DNA of 64,000 nt from Bacteroidota bacterium. GTDB taxonomy: Bacteria; Bacteroidota; Bacteroidia; Chitinophagales; UBA10324. Shown here in pieces: positions 1 to 8,922 of this stretch. Numbering within the stretch: position 1 is the stretch's first letter; every line of letters starts with the position of its first letter. The position numbers and the translations under genes are program-made. Where the stretch lies: the NCBI GenBank assembly GCA_014190575.1, contig BJGQ01000004.1, positions 1-64,000 on the forward strand. The letters run 5' to 3'. The notes under the pieces are model-generated. The model did no database searches, had not been told where the DNA came from, and saw nothing but the letters and a program-made list of their open reading frames with translations.

Positions 1-1313
1 ATGATAATGTGGATGAGAGTACAATGTTGCCTGCATTGGAAGTCGGACAAAATCTTGATTTGAAAGAAATGGTTGCCACACAAAAATTCACCAAGGCAAC
101 TTCAAGATATACGGAAGCAATGCTGGTGAAAAAATTAGAAGAGTTGGGAATCGGTCGCCCTTCTACTTATGCGCCAACCATCAGCACCATTCAGAAGCGC
201 GAGTATGTAGAACGAAAAGATATTGAAGGAAAACTGCGCGACATGCGAATCATTTCATTGCGGAATGATAAAGTAGAAAGCAGAATTGAAAAAGAAACTT
301 ACGCAAGTGAAAAAGGAAAACTGTGTCCGACAGATATCGGAATGATTGTAACAGATTTTCTTTTGGAATATTTTCCTGTAGTAATGGATTTCAGTTTTAC
401 CGCAGAGATTGAAAAAGAATTTGATGAAGTGAGTAACGGAAATCTGGAGTGGCATAAAATGCTGAAAGATTTTTACAAACCATTTCACAAGAGTGTAGAG
501 AACACTTTGGAAAATGCCAAGCGTGCAACCGGTGAAAAAGAATTAGGCATTGATCCGAAAAGTGGTAAACCTGTTAGTGCGCGCATGGGGCGCTTCGGTC
601 CGTATGTGCAAATCGGAAAACCGGATGATGAAGAGAAACCAAAAATTGCATCGCTCACCCGCGGACAAAGTATCGAGACCATTACTTATGAAGAAGCAAT
701 GGAATTATTTAAATATCCAAAGCTGATTGGTGTTGATCCTATAACAAAGAAAAATGTTTACCTGCGCAATACGCAGTACGGAATGGCGGTGCAGTTAGGT
801 GAAAGTGATTTGGAAGAAAAACCAAAAATTGCTAGCATACCAAAAGAGACTGAACCATCAACTGTTACAGTTGAACTCGCCATGAAATTATTAGAGTTTC
901 CAAAAACACTTGGAACTTTCGATGGCAAGGATGTGAAAGTGAACAAAGGAAGATTCGGTCCCTATGTTTTATGGAACGATAAATTCTGCTCACTAAAAAA
1001 AGGTCAGGATTTAATGACCATTACCCTGGCTGAAGCCATTGTTTTAATAGAAGAGAAGCAGGCAAAAATTATTCAGGATTTCAAGGAAGATGGAATTGTG
1101 GTGATGAAAGGTCGCTGGGGAGCAATTATTAAAGCAGGACGAAAAATGATTGGAGTTCCGAAAGGAATGGACCCGGAAACAATAACTGTTGAAGAATGCC
1201 GCGGCATGATTGGCCCAATAAAAACATTTAAGAAAGCAGCAGCAAAAAAACCTTTTGCAGTAAAGAAACCATTTGTTGCGAAGAAGACTGCTGCCAAAAA
1301 GGTGAAGAAATAA
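1..1313 (+). CDS. topA: DNA topoisomerase I, C-terminal part (5' end outside window)
   Basis: Type IA topoisomerase, which relaxes negatively supercoiled DNA in the cytoplasm. The reading frame is open to the first base, so only the last ~436 residues are present and the GTG at 9 is internal. The start of the visible part contains the family motif LVKKLEELGIGRPSTYAP, which belongs to the core domain after the catalytic tyrosine. No zinc-finger cysteines follow. Instead there are four copies of a ~60-residue C-terminal repeat with the core GRFGPYV (degenerate in copies two and four) ending in an IT..EA/EC helix. The protein ends in a Lys/Ala/Pro-rich basic tail typical of topoisomerases that bind DNA through a disordered tail. 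A terminator follows at 1340. The identification is secure; the toprim domain and active site lie upstream of the window. Confidence 0.95.
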   Translation, partial: DNVDESTMLPALEVGQNLDLKEMVATQKFTKATSRYTEAMLVKKLEELGIGRPSTYAPTISTIQKREYVERKDIEGKLRDMRIISLRNDKVESRIEKETYASEKGKLCPTDIGMIVTDFLLEYFPVVMDFSFTAEIEKEFDEVSNGNLEWHKMLKDFYKPFHKSVENTLENAKRATGEKELGIDPKSGKPVSARMGRFGPYVQIGKPDDEEKPKIASLTRGQSIETITYEEAMELFKYPKLIGVDPITKKNVYLRNTQYGMAVQLGESDLEEKPKIASIPKETEPSTVTVELAMKLLEFPKTLGTFDGKDVKVNKGRFGPYVLWNDKFCSLKKGQDLMTITLAEAIVLIEEKQAKIIQDFKEDGIVVMKGRWGAIIKAGRKMIGVPKGMDPETITVEECRGMIGPIKTFKKAAAKKPFAVKKPFVAKKTAAKKVKK

Positions 1314-1339
1314 TTTCCTCTTTAAAATTCTTATTTAAT

Positions 1340-1370
1340 AAAGTCCTCAAATTTATTTTGAGGATTTTTT
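1340..1370 (+). terminator. Intrinsic terminator after topA
   Basis: A 9-bp stem (GTCCTCAAA pairing with TTTGAGGAT, one G-T pair) closes a 5-nt loop and is followed by a run of T. It lies 27 bases after the topA stop. Confidence 0.7.
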
Positions 1371-1492
1371 CATTTTCACTTATTCCGTTGATAAAATATT
1401 TTCAGCACAAAAAAAGTTGTATTGATTTTCGCGGAAGAAAATTTTAATACAATTTCATTTTCATCCACAGCAGATTAACATTAATAAATAAC

Positions 1493-2548
1493 TTGTTCCG
1501 ATTTATAATACGCAAACTCGCTTATGGTTTTTTAGTATTACTCGGAGTAGTATGCGCCGTATTTTTTTTATTCATGGCATTACCCGGCGATCCTGCAATG
1601 CTTACAATGGGGCAGCGAACAGATTTAGGTTCGTTGGATGCAGTGAACAAAGAATTGGGTTTAGACAAACCAAAACCGGTTCAATTTATTTTATACCTCA
1701 ATGATATTTCTCCTCTCTCTGTTCATTTCAATTCAAATCAAAATCAGGAAAAATATAATTACACTTCACTCTTAAGTTTTGGTGAAAGGGTAGTAGTATT
1801 CAAATTTCCTTATCTGCGCAAATCGTATCAAACACAAAAATCAGTTACCGCAATTATTGCAACAGCATTGCCAAATACGGTTGTGCTTGCATTTGCTGCT
1901 ATCATCTTCGCCATCATCATAGGAATATTTTTAGGAACAGTGGCAGCCGTAGCACATCAAACCTGGTTAGATAGTTCGGTGTTGTTTGTTTCTGTTTTAG
2001 GAATTTCAGTTCCATCATTTTTTTCTGCCATACTATTTCAATGGGTTTTTGCATTTGTGCTTTCATCTTTCACGGGTTTAAGTATGACGGGTTCTTTTTT
2101 TATGCCCGATATTTTTGGTGTCACACATTTGATGTGGGGCAATTTAGTTTTACCGGCAATCACATTGGGACTGCGACCTGTTGCCATCATCACACAACTC
2201 ACACGCAGCAGTATGCTGGATGTGCTTTCGCAGGATTATGTTAGAACAGCAAGAGCAAAAGGTTTGGGTTACACAAAGGTTGTTTTCAAACACGCATTGC
2301 GCAATGCGTTGAACCCGGTTCTTACCGCAGTATCGGGGTGGTTTGCTGAAATGTTAGCAGGAGCTTTTTTTATTGAAATGATTTTTGGTTGGAATGGAAT
2401 TGGAAAACTGACAGTAGAAGCATTAAACAAAAATGATTTTCCAGTGTTGATGGGTTCAGTATTATTTGCCGCATCAATATTTGTTGCCATAAATATTTTG
2501 GTTGATATTTTATATGGAGTTTTCGATCCAAGAATTGCCAGAAAATAA
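1493..2548 (+). CDS. ABC transporter permease, DppB/OppB type
   Basis: Inner-membrane subunit of a dipeptide/oligopeptide/nickel-type ABC importer. It has an N-terminal membrane helix (~9-31), a soluble insert, then five hydrophobic segments. The cytoplasmic EAA loop is visible around residues 240-275 (DYVRTARAKGLG followed by HALRNALNPVL), the contact site for the ATPase. The segment between the first two helices (~60-120) is long and rich in Asn/Gln/Tyr, giving 351 residues against a usual 305-340. The start is a TTG at 1493; no ATG lies upstream in frame, and the N-terminal sequence from this TTG matches the family pattern. No partner permease (DppC), ATPase or binding protein is adjacent, so the other subunits must be elsewhere. 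The substrate cannot be deduced. Confidence 0.85.
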   Translation: MFRFIIRKLAYGFLVLLGVVCAVFFLFMALPGDPAMLTMGQRTDLGSLDAVNKELGLDKPKPVQFILYLNDISPLSVHFNSNQNQEKYNYTSLLSFGERVVVFKFPYLRKSYQTQKSVTAIIATALPNTVVLAFAAIIFAIIIGIFLGTVAAVAHQTWLDSSVLFVSVLGISVPSFFSAILFQWVFAFVLSSFTGLSMTGSFFMPDIFGVTHLMWGNLVLPAITLGLRPVAIITQLTRSSMLDVLSQDYVRTARAKGLGYTKVVFKHALRNALNPVLTAVSGWFAEMLAGAFFIEMIFGWNGIGKLTVEALNKNDFPVLMGSVLFAASIFVAINILVDILYGVFDPRIARK

Positions 2549-2562
2549 TGAGCAGAATATTC

Positions 2563-2597
2563 TTTTCACTTTTCACTTTTCACTTTTCATTTTTCTT
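2563..2597. repeat. Heptad array, unit TTTTCAC, upstream of aroK
   Basis: Five consecutive 7-bp units: three exact copies of TTTTCAC, then TTTTCAT and TTTTCTT. The array ends 3 bases before the aroK ATG. The same unit recurs in the batC/batD gap at 62609. Confidence 0.8.
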
Positions 2598-2600
2598 TTA

Positions 2601-3122
2601 ATGAAGCAAACCATATTCATTATAGGATTTATGACTGCCGGAAAAACCCGGGAGGGAAAACGATTGGCGAAAATGATGAACAGAAAATTTATTGACCTTG
2701 ATCGTTTGATAGAAGAGCGTGAAAAAAAATCTGTGGCTGAAATTTTTTCGGAAAAAGGAGAAAAGTACTTCCGCCTAATTGAAAGCAAGACTTTACAATC
2801 GTTAAACACCAGTGAAAACAAAATTGTGAGTTGTGGTGGTGGAACTCCATGTTATTATAATAACATGAATTGGATGTTACAAAATGGAATTGTTGCTTGG
2901 TTAAATATTTCGGTTGATACTATTGTAAAAAGGCTATCGGAAACAAAAAAAGAAAGACCACTTATTAAAAACCTGGAAGGAGTGGAGTTGAAAAATTTCA
3001 TCAATCTAAAAATGAAGGAACGCGAAGCATTTTATTCTAAGGCACAAATAAAAATTGATACTGAAAATATTTCTATCGAAAAACTGAAAGATGAATTAGA
3101 AAAATTAGTGAGCAAAAATTAG
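2601..3122 (+). CDS. aroK: Shikimate kinase
   Basis: Phosphorylates shikimate with ATP in the chorismate pathway (cytoplasm). P-loop GFMTAGKT at residues 8-15; the usual fourth residue Gly is Thr, but the GxxxxGKT pattern holds. Shikimate-binding elements follow: FIDLD, then the GEKYFRLIE segment, then the CGGG loop, then RPLI in the lid region. At 173 residues it has the normal length for a stand-alone enzyme. The frame is open further upstream to 2502, overlapping the permease, but that extension is encoded mostly by the TTTTCAC tandem repeat and precedes the conserved N-terminus, so the ATG at 2601 is chosen. Other aro genes are not nearby. Confidence 0.9.
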   Translation: MKQTIFIIGFMTAGKTREGKRLAKMMNRKFIDLDRLIEEREKKSVAEIFSEKGEKYFRLIESKTLQSLNTSENKIVSCGGGTPCYYNNMNWMLQNGIVAWLNISVDTIVKRLSETKKERPLIKNLEGVELKNFINLKMKEREAFYSKAQIKIDTENISIEKLKDELEKLVSKN

Positions 3123-3134
3123 TAGTTGAAAAAT

Positions 3135-3162
3135 CTGCCTACTGCCTACTGCCTACTGATTT
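3135..3162. repeat. Heptad array, unit CTGCCTA
   Basis: Three exact tandem copies of CTGCCTA followed by CTGATTT, between the convergent aroK and MmcQ-like genes. The array runs into the 3' end of the MmcQ-like gene and supplies its last codons and TAG stop. Related arrays with a CTGnnnA core are at 28243, 31714 and 32299. Confidence 0.85.
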
Positions 3163-3493
3163 TCTTTTTAGGCAAACTTGCAACTATCAAATCATAAGAT
3201 AAGTCAATCCACTCTTTTATAATTTTTGATGAAACTGTACCATCAATAATAATTGTATTCCAATGTTGCTTGTTCATGTGATAACCTGGTATCACACATT
3301 CATATTGTTCTCTCAACTCAATAGCCAAATCAGGACTGCACTTTACATTGAATTGCAATTGTTCCGAATTCAATGGCAATAACAAAAACATTTTCCCGGA
3401 AACTTTAAACACAATTACATCGGGACCAAACGGAAGTGTTTCTTCCACATTCGGTTTCAACAAACAATATTCACGAACTGTTTCAATGTTCAT
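3146..3493 (-). CDS. MmcQ/YjbR family protein
   Basis: A small single-domain protein (115 residues) of the MmcQ/YjbR family, which has a double-wing DNA-binding-like fold and no established biochemical role. Family features are the N-terminal MNIETVREYCLLKPNVEET segment, the central GKMFLLL strand, KCSPDLAIELREQ, the PGYHMNKQHWNTI motif and a C-terminal helix beginning IDLSYDLIVASLPKK. The last few residues (SRQ) and the stop codon are read from the CTGCCTA heptad array, so the array has probably altered the extreme C-terminus. It is convergent with aroK and not in an obvious operon. Confidence 0.85.
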   Translation of the reverse strand: MNIETVREYCLLKPNVEETLPFGPDVIVFKVSGKMFLLLPLNSEQLQFNVKCSPDLAIELREQYECVIPGYHMNKQHWNTIIIDGTVSSKIIKEWIDLSYDLIVASLPKKKISRQ

Positions 3494-3547
3494 TCAAATA
3501 AAAATTATCAGAAAATGAATATATCTCTTCACCTAAAATTGTCGAAT

Positions 3548-4051
3548 TCAACTAACATAAACCGCTTCAACATCTTCCAGTTCAACAGTTACATGCTCTT
3601 GCATATTTGTTGAAAGCAACAAGCCAACATAATCGGCAACTATCGGAAATTGTTTGTGTTTGCGATCAATGAGCACCATTACCTGAACTTGTTTTGGTTC
3701 AACATCCATCAATGGTTTCATGGCATAAAATAAAGTGCGACCGGTGTGCGCCACATCATCCACAATAATTACTGTTTTATTTCTAAACTCTTCAACCGGA
3801 ATACTGCATTCAATTTTGCTTTGCGTTGGTTTTGTTTTATCCAGTGAAACTGAACACAACTTTACCTGAATGCCTGAAAATTTTTTCAGCTGTTTCGATA
3901 ATTTATCAGCGAGTTTATATCCGTTGTCTTTTATTCCTGCGAGAATAATTCCATCCTGTTCATCACAGTTTTCTAAAATTTCATAACTGATTCGCTCAAT
4001 CTTTTTCTTAATGTCAGAAGCAGAGAGCAGAAGTGTCCGGTTTTTATCCAT
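3548..4051 (-). CDS. PyrR-like phosphoribosyltransferase
   Basis: Type I phosphoribosyltransferase of 167 residues. The PRPP-binding signature VIIVDDVAHTGRTLFYA is at ~94-110, and a PyrR-type block follows (VLIDRKHKQFPIVADYVG, then EHVTVEL). PyrR proteins have uracil phosphoribosyltransferase activity, and in Firmicutes they regulate pyr mRNA; regulation here is unknown. The ATG directly abuts the stop codon of the upstream subtilase gene (no base between them), which implies co-transcription and probably translational re-initiation, an odd pairing of a cytoplasmic nucleotide enzyme with a secreted protease. No pyr biosynthesis gene is adjacent. The family is secure; the exact substrate base is not. 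Confidence 0.85.
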   Translation of the reverse strand: MDKNRTLLLSASDIKKKIERISYEILENCDEQDGIILAGIKDNGYKLADKLSKQLKKFSGIQVKLCSVSLDKTKPTQSKIECSIPVEEFRNKTVIIVDDVAHTGRTLFYAMKPLMDVEPKQVQVMVLIDRKHKQFPIVADYVGLLLSTNMQEHVTVELEDVEAVYVS

Positions 4052-6535
4052 TTATAATTTCACAAACTTTCTGACCGCCAATATAGTTTTTCCATTCTTT
4101 AATAAACAATAGTGAACTCCCTGCGACCAGTTACTGCAATTAATAGTGAAATCAGAATCTGTAACTGGAGAGTCGAATATTTTTTGTCCAATAGAATTAT
4201 AAATTTCAATGCTGGTGCTTGCATCGAATTCTGAAAGAGAAATATTGAATTCATTATTCGCCGGATTTGGAGAAAGACTGATATCCGGTTGAGAAATTTC
4301 TTCAATTTGATCTTCCAGTTTTAAAGCAGTACTGAATGTTTGAGTTGCAGTTACAAACCCTGCACATAATGGAGAGTTAGAACACACTGATCGCACGCGC
4401 CATTCATAATTTGTATTCGGCAATAAATTACTCACCACCTTGTGACCGTAATTTGCTCCAATAACTTTTGGCATCCAGGTTGGAGATCCCACTACTCGTA
4501 TGTAAGCAATATAACCAGCCGAAGTTGGTTGTGTATTCCAAAGTAATTTAACTGAGTGATTTGTTATGTTTGTGACCGAAAGATTGGTTGGTTTTGGACA
4601 AGGTCCACAGGAAATAATATCAGCAGATTTTAAAAAACGGAATGCATCAACTTTGCCATAACCCCATTTAATATTCGGGACTAGTGCGGTTGTGAAATTA
4701 TCAGTTATTGCTGTTGACAACAATGAATCCTTTATTGTTTTCCAGTTTGCAGTTGGATAGCGTTCAAGATAAAGTGCAACAATGCCTGCTACTACAGGTG
4801 AAGCCATGCTTGTTCCTCCATCTAAAATATGCTGACCACCAACTCCAACTTTATATGCACTGTTAGCAATGAATGATGGCATTAACGAAAGCAGTCCTGC
4901 TCCGAAAGTATAATTTCCTGGGGCTGAAATATCCGGTTTTATTCTTCCGTCGCGTGTAGGTCCCATGCTACTGGTTAGTCCGCGAGCACCAACAGTATCA
5001 GTTGTTGATTGTGTAGTGCCATTCACATCAGTCCATGTATTTCGGTTAAAGAAATTTGCAACTGTAATTACATTATCACTGCATTGAAAACTACTGACAA
5101 TGGTTTGCGATTGAACCGGGCCGCGGTATCGTGCTACTTCGGGATATTGACTCACCGGAGGAAGGCTTACCGTTTTTACAGTATTACTTGTGCCTGTAAA
5201 AGCCGGAATACTCCATATATCAAATTGCCCGCTTCCCTTTGAAATGAGGCGATAAAAATATCCTGTGTTAGTTGTGTTGATTGAAATTCCTAGATGATAG
5301 GTGGTATCAATAATCTCAGACTGAATAGTTACAGTACCAATAAATCCACCGGCCCATGTTTTCAATGTATCATCTAATTGAGCAAAGCCTCCAGAAAAAC
5401 TAAAATCAGAAAGTATGTTGTAATAGTTTGTTCTTCCAAGATAAGTATATGGACTTGTTAAATCGGCACCTAATGCAAATTGAAGATTATCGAACTGACT
5501 TTTATAAGCCCATAATTCATAATATACTTTTCCAATTGAAGGTTCGTAACGGAACCAAGTGAACGCAGAATCAGGTTCGGCAGGATATTGAAGGTGCAGA
5601 AAACGATCACCGGCATTTCCTGCCGCAGCCACAAAACTTCTTCCATTCGATTGTGTAATTAAATTATTAATTGCTTGAGCAGGTAAATCCAACCCATCAT
5701 GCGAGCCGCCGTAAGTTCCAACGCTTGCATTTATTACACATGGTTTTCCAAGCAAGGCTGCTTTAGTATAAATGTATTCAGTGGCATCAACCATGTTGTT
5801 TAAAAAATTTGCACCCATATCCACCGCTACAAAAATGATATCGGCTTTCGGGGCAACACCTTCATACTGATGTTGAATTACCGGATCGCCGCATGCAATA
5901 CCTGAAACAATTGAACCATGACCAAAGTAAGCAGTGGTTGGAATATATGAAGCGCCAGCATTTATTGCTGCCGCATCCCATTCCTGACCGTAGCCATAAC
6001 TAGGTGTAGTGCCTCCGCTGATATCAGTCTGCGACCATAAATATTTTATCCTCGTATTTCCGCTTGCATCTTTAAAATCAGGGTGAGTGATATCAATGCC
6101 ATCATCAATAATTCCAATTACGACTCCACTGCCATCGTATCCTTGTGGTAATGGTGATTGACCAAGTTTAACGGGAGATATATCAGCATTGACATCAGAT
6201 TGATCATCCATCGTATTTCCAATTCCATGTCGGCCTTCAATTCTTTTTATTCCGGGATATGATGCCAACTGCATTACTTTATTTGCCGGAATCATAATGG
6301 AAGAAATATCCCGGACTGAGTATTTAAAATTACCTCCTGCATTTTTTACTGCAGTTTGAATTTCGTTTTCATTTCCTTGAACAAGCAGTTGCAATTGCTC
6401 TGTGCTGCTTGGATTTTCATTCACATAATTGCGAAGCTCCAAATTCATTGTGGCTCTTTCCTGTGCAAAGCAATTTGTTGTGTTCAGAAATACAGCGAAG
6501 GTGAAAATGGTAAGAAGTAAAAATCTTTTTGTCAT
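4052..6535 (-). CDS. Secreted subtilisin-like (S8) serine protease with T9SS sorting domain
   Basis: Extracellular peptidase of 827 residues. Order: signal peptide (1-24, ending CFAQ); a divergent prodomain-like stretch; an S8 catalytic domain with Asp144 (GIIDDGIDITHPDF), His206 (FGHGS) and Ser576 (GGTSMASP); a fibronectin type III-like domain (~650-735); and a C-terminal T9SS sorting domain (~755-827; LSPNPANNEF, then YNSIGQKIF, ending with KTILAVRKFVKL). The ~370 residues between His and Ser contain a large insert, as in other Bacteroidota subtilases. T9SS would export it and the PorU/PorV-type machinery would anchor or release it. It is followed without a gap by the PyrR-like gene. The catalytic triad is complete, so it is likely active. 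Confidence 0.93.
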   Translation of the reverse strand: MTKRFLLLTIFTFAVFLNTTNCFAQERATMNLELRNYVNENPSSTEQLQLLVQGNENEIQTAVKNAGGNFKYSVRDISSIMIPANKVMQLASYPGIKRIEGRHGIGNTMDDQSDVNADISPVKLGQSPLPQGYDGSGVVIGIIDDGIDITHPDFKDASGNTRIKYLWSQTDISGGTTPSYGYGQEWDAAAINAGASYIPTTAYFGHGSIVSGIACGDPVIQHQYEGVAPKADIIFVAVDMGANFLNNMVDATEYIYTKAALLGKPCVINASVGTYGGSHDGLDLPAQAINNLITQSNGRSFVAAAGNAGDRFLHLQYPAEPDSAFTWFRYEPSIGKVYYELWAYKSQFDNLQFALGADLTSPYTYLGRTNYYNILSDFSFSGGFAQLDDTLKTWAGGFIGTVTIQSEIIDTTYHLGISINTTNTGYFYRLISKGSGQFDIWSIPAFTGTSNTVKTVSLPPVSQYPEVARYRGPVQSQTIVSSFQCSDNVITVANFFNRNTWTDVNGTTQSTTDTVGARGLTSSMGPTRDGRIKPDISAPGNYTFGAGLLSLMPSFIANSAYKVGVGGQHILDGGTSMASPVVAGIVALYLERYPTANWKTIKDSLLSTAITDNFTTALVPNIKWGYGKVDAFRFLKSADIISCGPCPKPTNLSVTNITNHSVKLLWNTQPTSAGYIAYIRVVGSPTWMPKVIGANYGHKVVSNLLPNTNYEWRVRSVCSNSPLCAGFVTATQTFSTALKLEDQIEEISQPDISLSPNPANNEFNISLSEFDASTSIEIYNSIGQKIFDSPVTDSDFTINCSNWSQGVHYCLLKNGKTILAVRKFVKL

Positions 6536-6719
6536 GATTTTAAAATTGAAAATTTCCTGAATTAAAATTATTCTTCATTACGCATTAAATGTCAATAGTT
6601 TCAAACAGAATTTTTTAATAATGACCATTTGAATATTTATTGTTTGGGTGAGCATTACTTACAAATCAATATTTCAATTCTGTTATTAATAAATTGGCAA
6701 CCAGTGTTATAAATTTTCA

Positions 6720-6749
6720 TTGCCACAATTCCATTCTCCTTTTAGTTTC
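6720..6749 (+). promoter_or_regulatory. Putative promoter of the Fe-S membrane protein
   Basis: TTG at 6720 and TAGTTTC at 6743, separated by 20 bases. This fits the Bacteroidota -33 TTTG / -7 TAnnTTTG pattern with the last G replaced by C. The ATG at 6770 follows 20 bases later. Confidence 0.45.
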
Positions 6750-6769
6750 GCACGGTAAATATTTATGGA

Positions 6770-8854
6770 ATGATTTCACAACTGATTTTTTCTTTACTAT
6801 TCATCATTGCTGTGGCCATGTTCACTAGCAATGTTCGCAAAGTAATTCGCAACATAAAGTTAGGAAGAGATATAAAAATAAATGACCGAAAAAGCGACCG
6901 ATGGAAACAAATGATATTGGTTGCTTTCGGGCAAAAGAAAATGTTTAAACGACCGCTGCCTGCGTTGTTGCACTTTGTGGTTTATGCAGGTTTCATAATC
7001 ATCAATATTGAATTGTTGGAAATTGTAAGCGATGGAATTTTTGGTACTCATCGAATACTTGCACATTATCTTCCGGTAGAATTTTACAATCTGGTTATTG
7101 CTTCATTTGAAGTACTTGCATTCTTGGTGGCTGTTGGTTGTATAGTTTTTTTAGGTCGAAGATACATTGCACGCATTCCTCGTTTCCGGAATAAGGAAAT
7201 GACCAAGTGGCCACGAACCGATGCAACTATTATTCTCGTCACTGAAATAATATTGATGAGTTTGTTTTTGAAGATGAATGCCGCTGATCATTTATTGCAA
7301 TCAAGGGGAAGCGAACATTATTTCAAAGCTGGTATGTTTCCAATCAGTCAATATATTTTCCCATACCTCAATAATTTTTCTGATGGCTCATTAATTTTTG
7401 TCGAGCGCTTCTGTTGGTGGGGACACATCATTGGTGTTTTCCTTTTTCTGAACTACATCATTTGGTCAAAACATTTTCACATTCTTCTTGCATTCCCGAA
7501 TGTGTGGTATGCAAAGCTTACAGCGAAAGGAGAATTTACTTCACTTGCATCCGTTACCAATGAAGTTAAACTGATGTTGGATCCGAATGCAACTGTAACA
7601 CCTGAAGTTAATCCCGGAAAATTTGGTGCAAAGGATGTAATGGATTTGAACTGGAAACAATTGATGGATGCATACTCGTGTACGGAGTGTGGTCGATGCA
7701 CTTCTGCTTGTCCGGCAAACATCACCGGAAAACTTTTATCGCCGCGAAAAATTATGATGGACACTCGCGACCGATTGGAAGAAGTTGGTCGCAACATTGA
7801 TAAACATGGAATTGATTTCACAGATGGAAAATCGTTACTCGGAAATTATATTACTGAAGAAGAGTTGTGGGCTTGTACTTCTTGCAATGCATGTGTGGAA
7901 GAATGCCCCGTGATGATTGATCCGCTCAGCATTATTACAGACTTGCGCAGAAATTTAGTAATGGAAGAATCTAAGTTGCCGGGTGAATTGACTGACATGA
8001 TGAGCAACATTGAAAACAATGGAGCACCTTGGAAGTTTTCTCCGAGTGATCGGTTCAATTGGGCTGAAGGTTTGGATATTCCGGTGATGGCAGATTTAGC
8101 TGCTCGCGGCGAACAGCCTGAAGTTGTATTCTGGATTGGTTGTGCAGGAAGTTTTGATGATAGATATAAAAGCGTTGTTCGTTCATTCGCAAAAATTCTG
8201 AACGAAGCCAAAGTAAAATTCGCAGTGCTTGGTTTAGAAGAAACCTGCACCGGTGATCCTGCAAAGCGTGCAGGCAACGAGTTTCTGGCGCAGATGCAGG
8301 CTATGCAAAACATTACAACACTTAACAATTATTCTGTAAAAAATATTGTGACTGCTTGTCCGCATTGTTTCAATAATATAAAAAATGAATATCCTGCTCT
8401 TGGTGGAAACTATGATGTGATGCATCATTCAGCATTCTTACAAAAATTATTGGAAGACGGAAGATTGGTGATGAAAGAAAATAATTCCCTAACTGGACAA
8501 ACAATTACTTATCACGACTCATGTTATTTAGGTCGTGCGAATGATGTGTATGAAGCACCGCGTGTAGTAATTGAATCGTTGAAAGTGGAATTGCGCGAAA
8601 TGAAAAAATGCAAGACCAATGGTTTGTGTTGCGGTGGGGGTGGGGCACAGGTTTTTAAAGAAGAAGAAAAAGGAAGCAAAAGAATTAGCACCGAGCGCGC
8701 CGAACAGATTATGGAAACGGGTGCAAGTGTAGTTGCAGTAGGTTGCCCGTTCTGCATGACCATGCTCGATGATGGATTGAAACAAAAAAATCAAGAGGAA
8801 AAAATTAAAGTAAAAGATATTGCTGAATTGATAGCGGAGGCGAATCAACTTTAG
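6770..8854 (+). CDS. Membrane-bound Fe-S oxidoreductase, heterodisulfide-reductase/CCG-domain type
   Basis: A 694-residue fusion. Residues 1-~245 form a membrane domain with about five helices that resembles the NarI/DsrM type. Two 4Fe-4S clusters follow: CTECGRCTSACP near 304 and CTSCNACVEECP near 368. The C-terminal half carries two CCG domains (CPHCFNN and DSCYLG in the first module; GLCCGGGGAQVF and GCPFCMTM in the second). Family members pass electrons between quinone and a soluble donor, and are often found near electron-transfer flavoproteins or acyl-CoA dehydrogenases. Neither is adjacent here, so the donor is unknown. All cluster ligands are present, and the gene appears monocistronic with its own promoter. 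Confidence 0.88.
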   Translation: MISQLIFSLLFIIAVAMFTSNVRKVIRNIKLGRDIKINDRKSDRWKQMILVAFGQKKMFKRPLPALLHFVVYAGFIIINIELLEIVSDGIFGTHRILAHYLPVEFYNLVIASFEVLAFLVAVGCIVFLGRRYIARIPRFRNKEMTKWPRTDATIILVTEIILMSLFLKMNAADHLLQSRGSEHYFKAGMFPISQYIFPYLNNFSDGSLIFVERFCWWGHIIGVFLFLNYIIWSKHFHILLAFPNVWYAKLTAKGEFTSLASVTNEVKLMLDPNATVTPEVNPGKFGAKDVMDLNWKQLMDAYSCTECGRCTSACPANITGKLLSPRKIMMDTRDRLEEVGRNIDKHGIDFTDGKSLLGNYITEEELWACTSCNACVEECPVMIDPLSIITDLRRNLVMEESKLPGELTDMMSNIENNGAPWKFSPSDRFNWAEGLDIPVMADLAARGEQPEVVFWIGCAGSFDDRYKSVVRSFAKILNEAKVKFAVLGLEETCTGDPAKRAGNEFLAQMQAMQNITTLNNYSVKNIVTACPHCFNNIKNEYPALGGNYDVMHHSAFLQKLLEDGRLVMKENNSLTGQTITYHDSCYLGRANDVYEAPRVVIESLKVELREMKKCKTNGLCCGGGGAQVFKEEEKGSKRISTERAEQIMETGASVVAVGCPFCMTMLDDGLKQKNQEEKIKVKDIAELIAEANQL

Positions 8855-8922
8855 TATTCAGAAATAAAAATTTAGTATTCGCATTTCAGAAATGCAATTA
8901 TTTTTATCCCAATCAAAAATTT

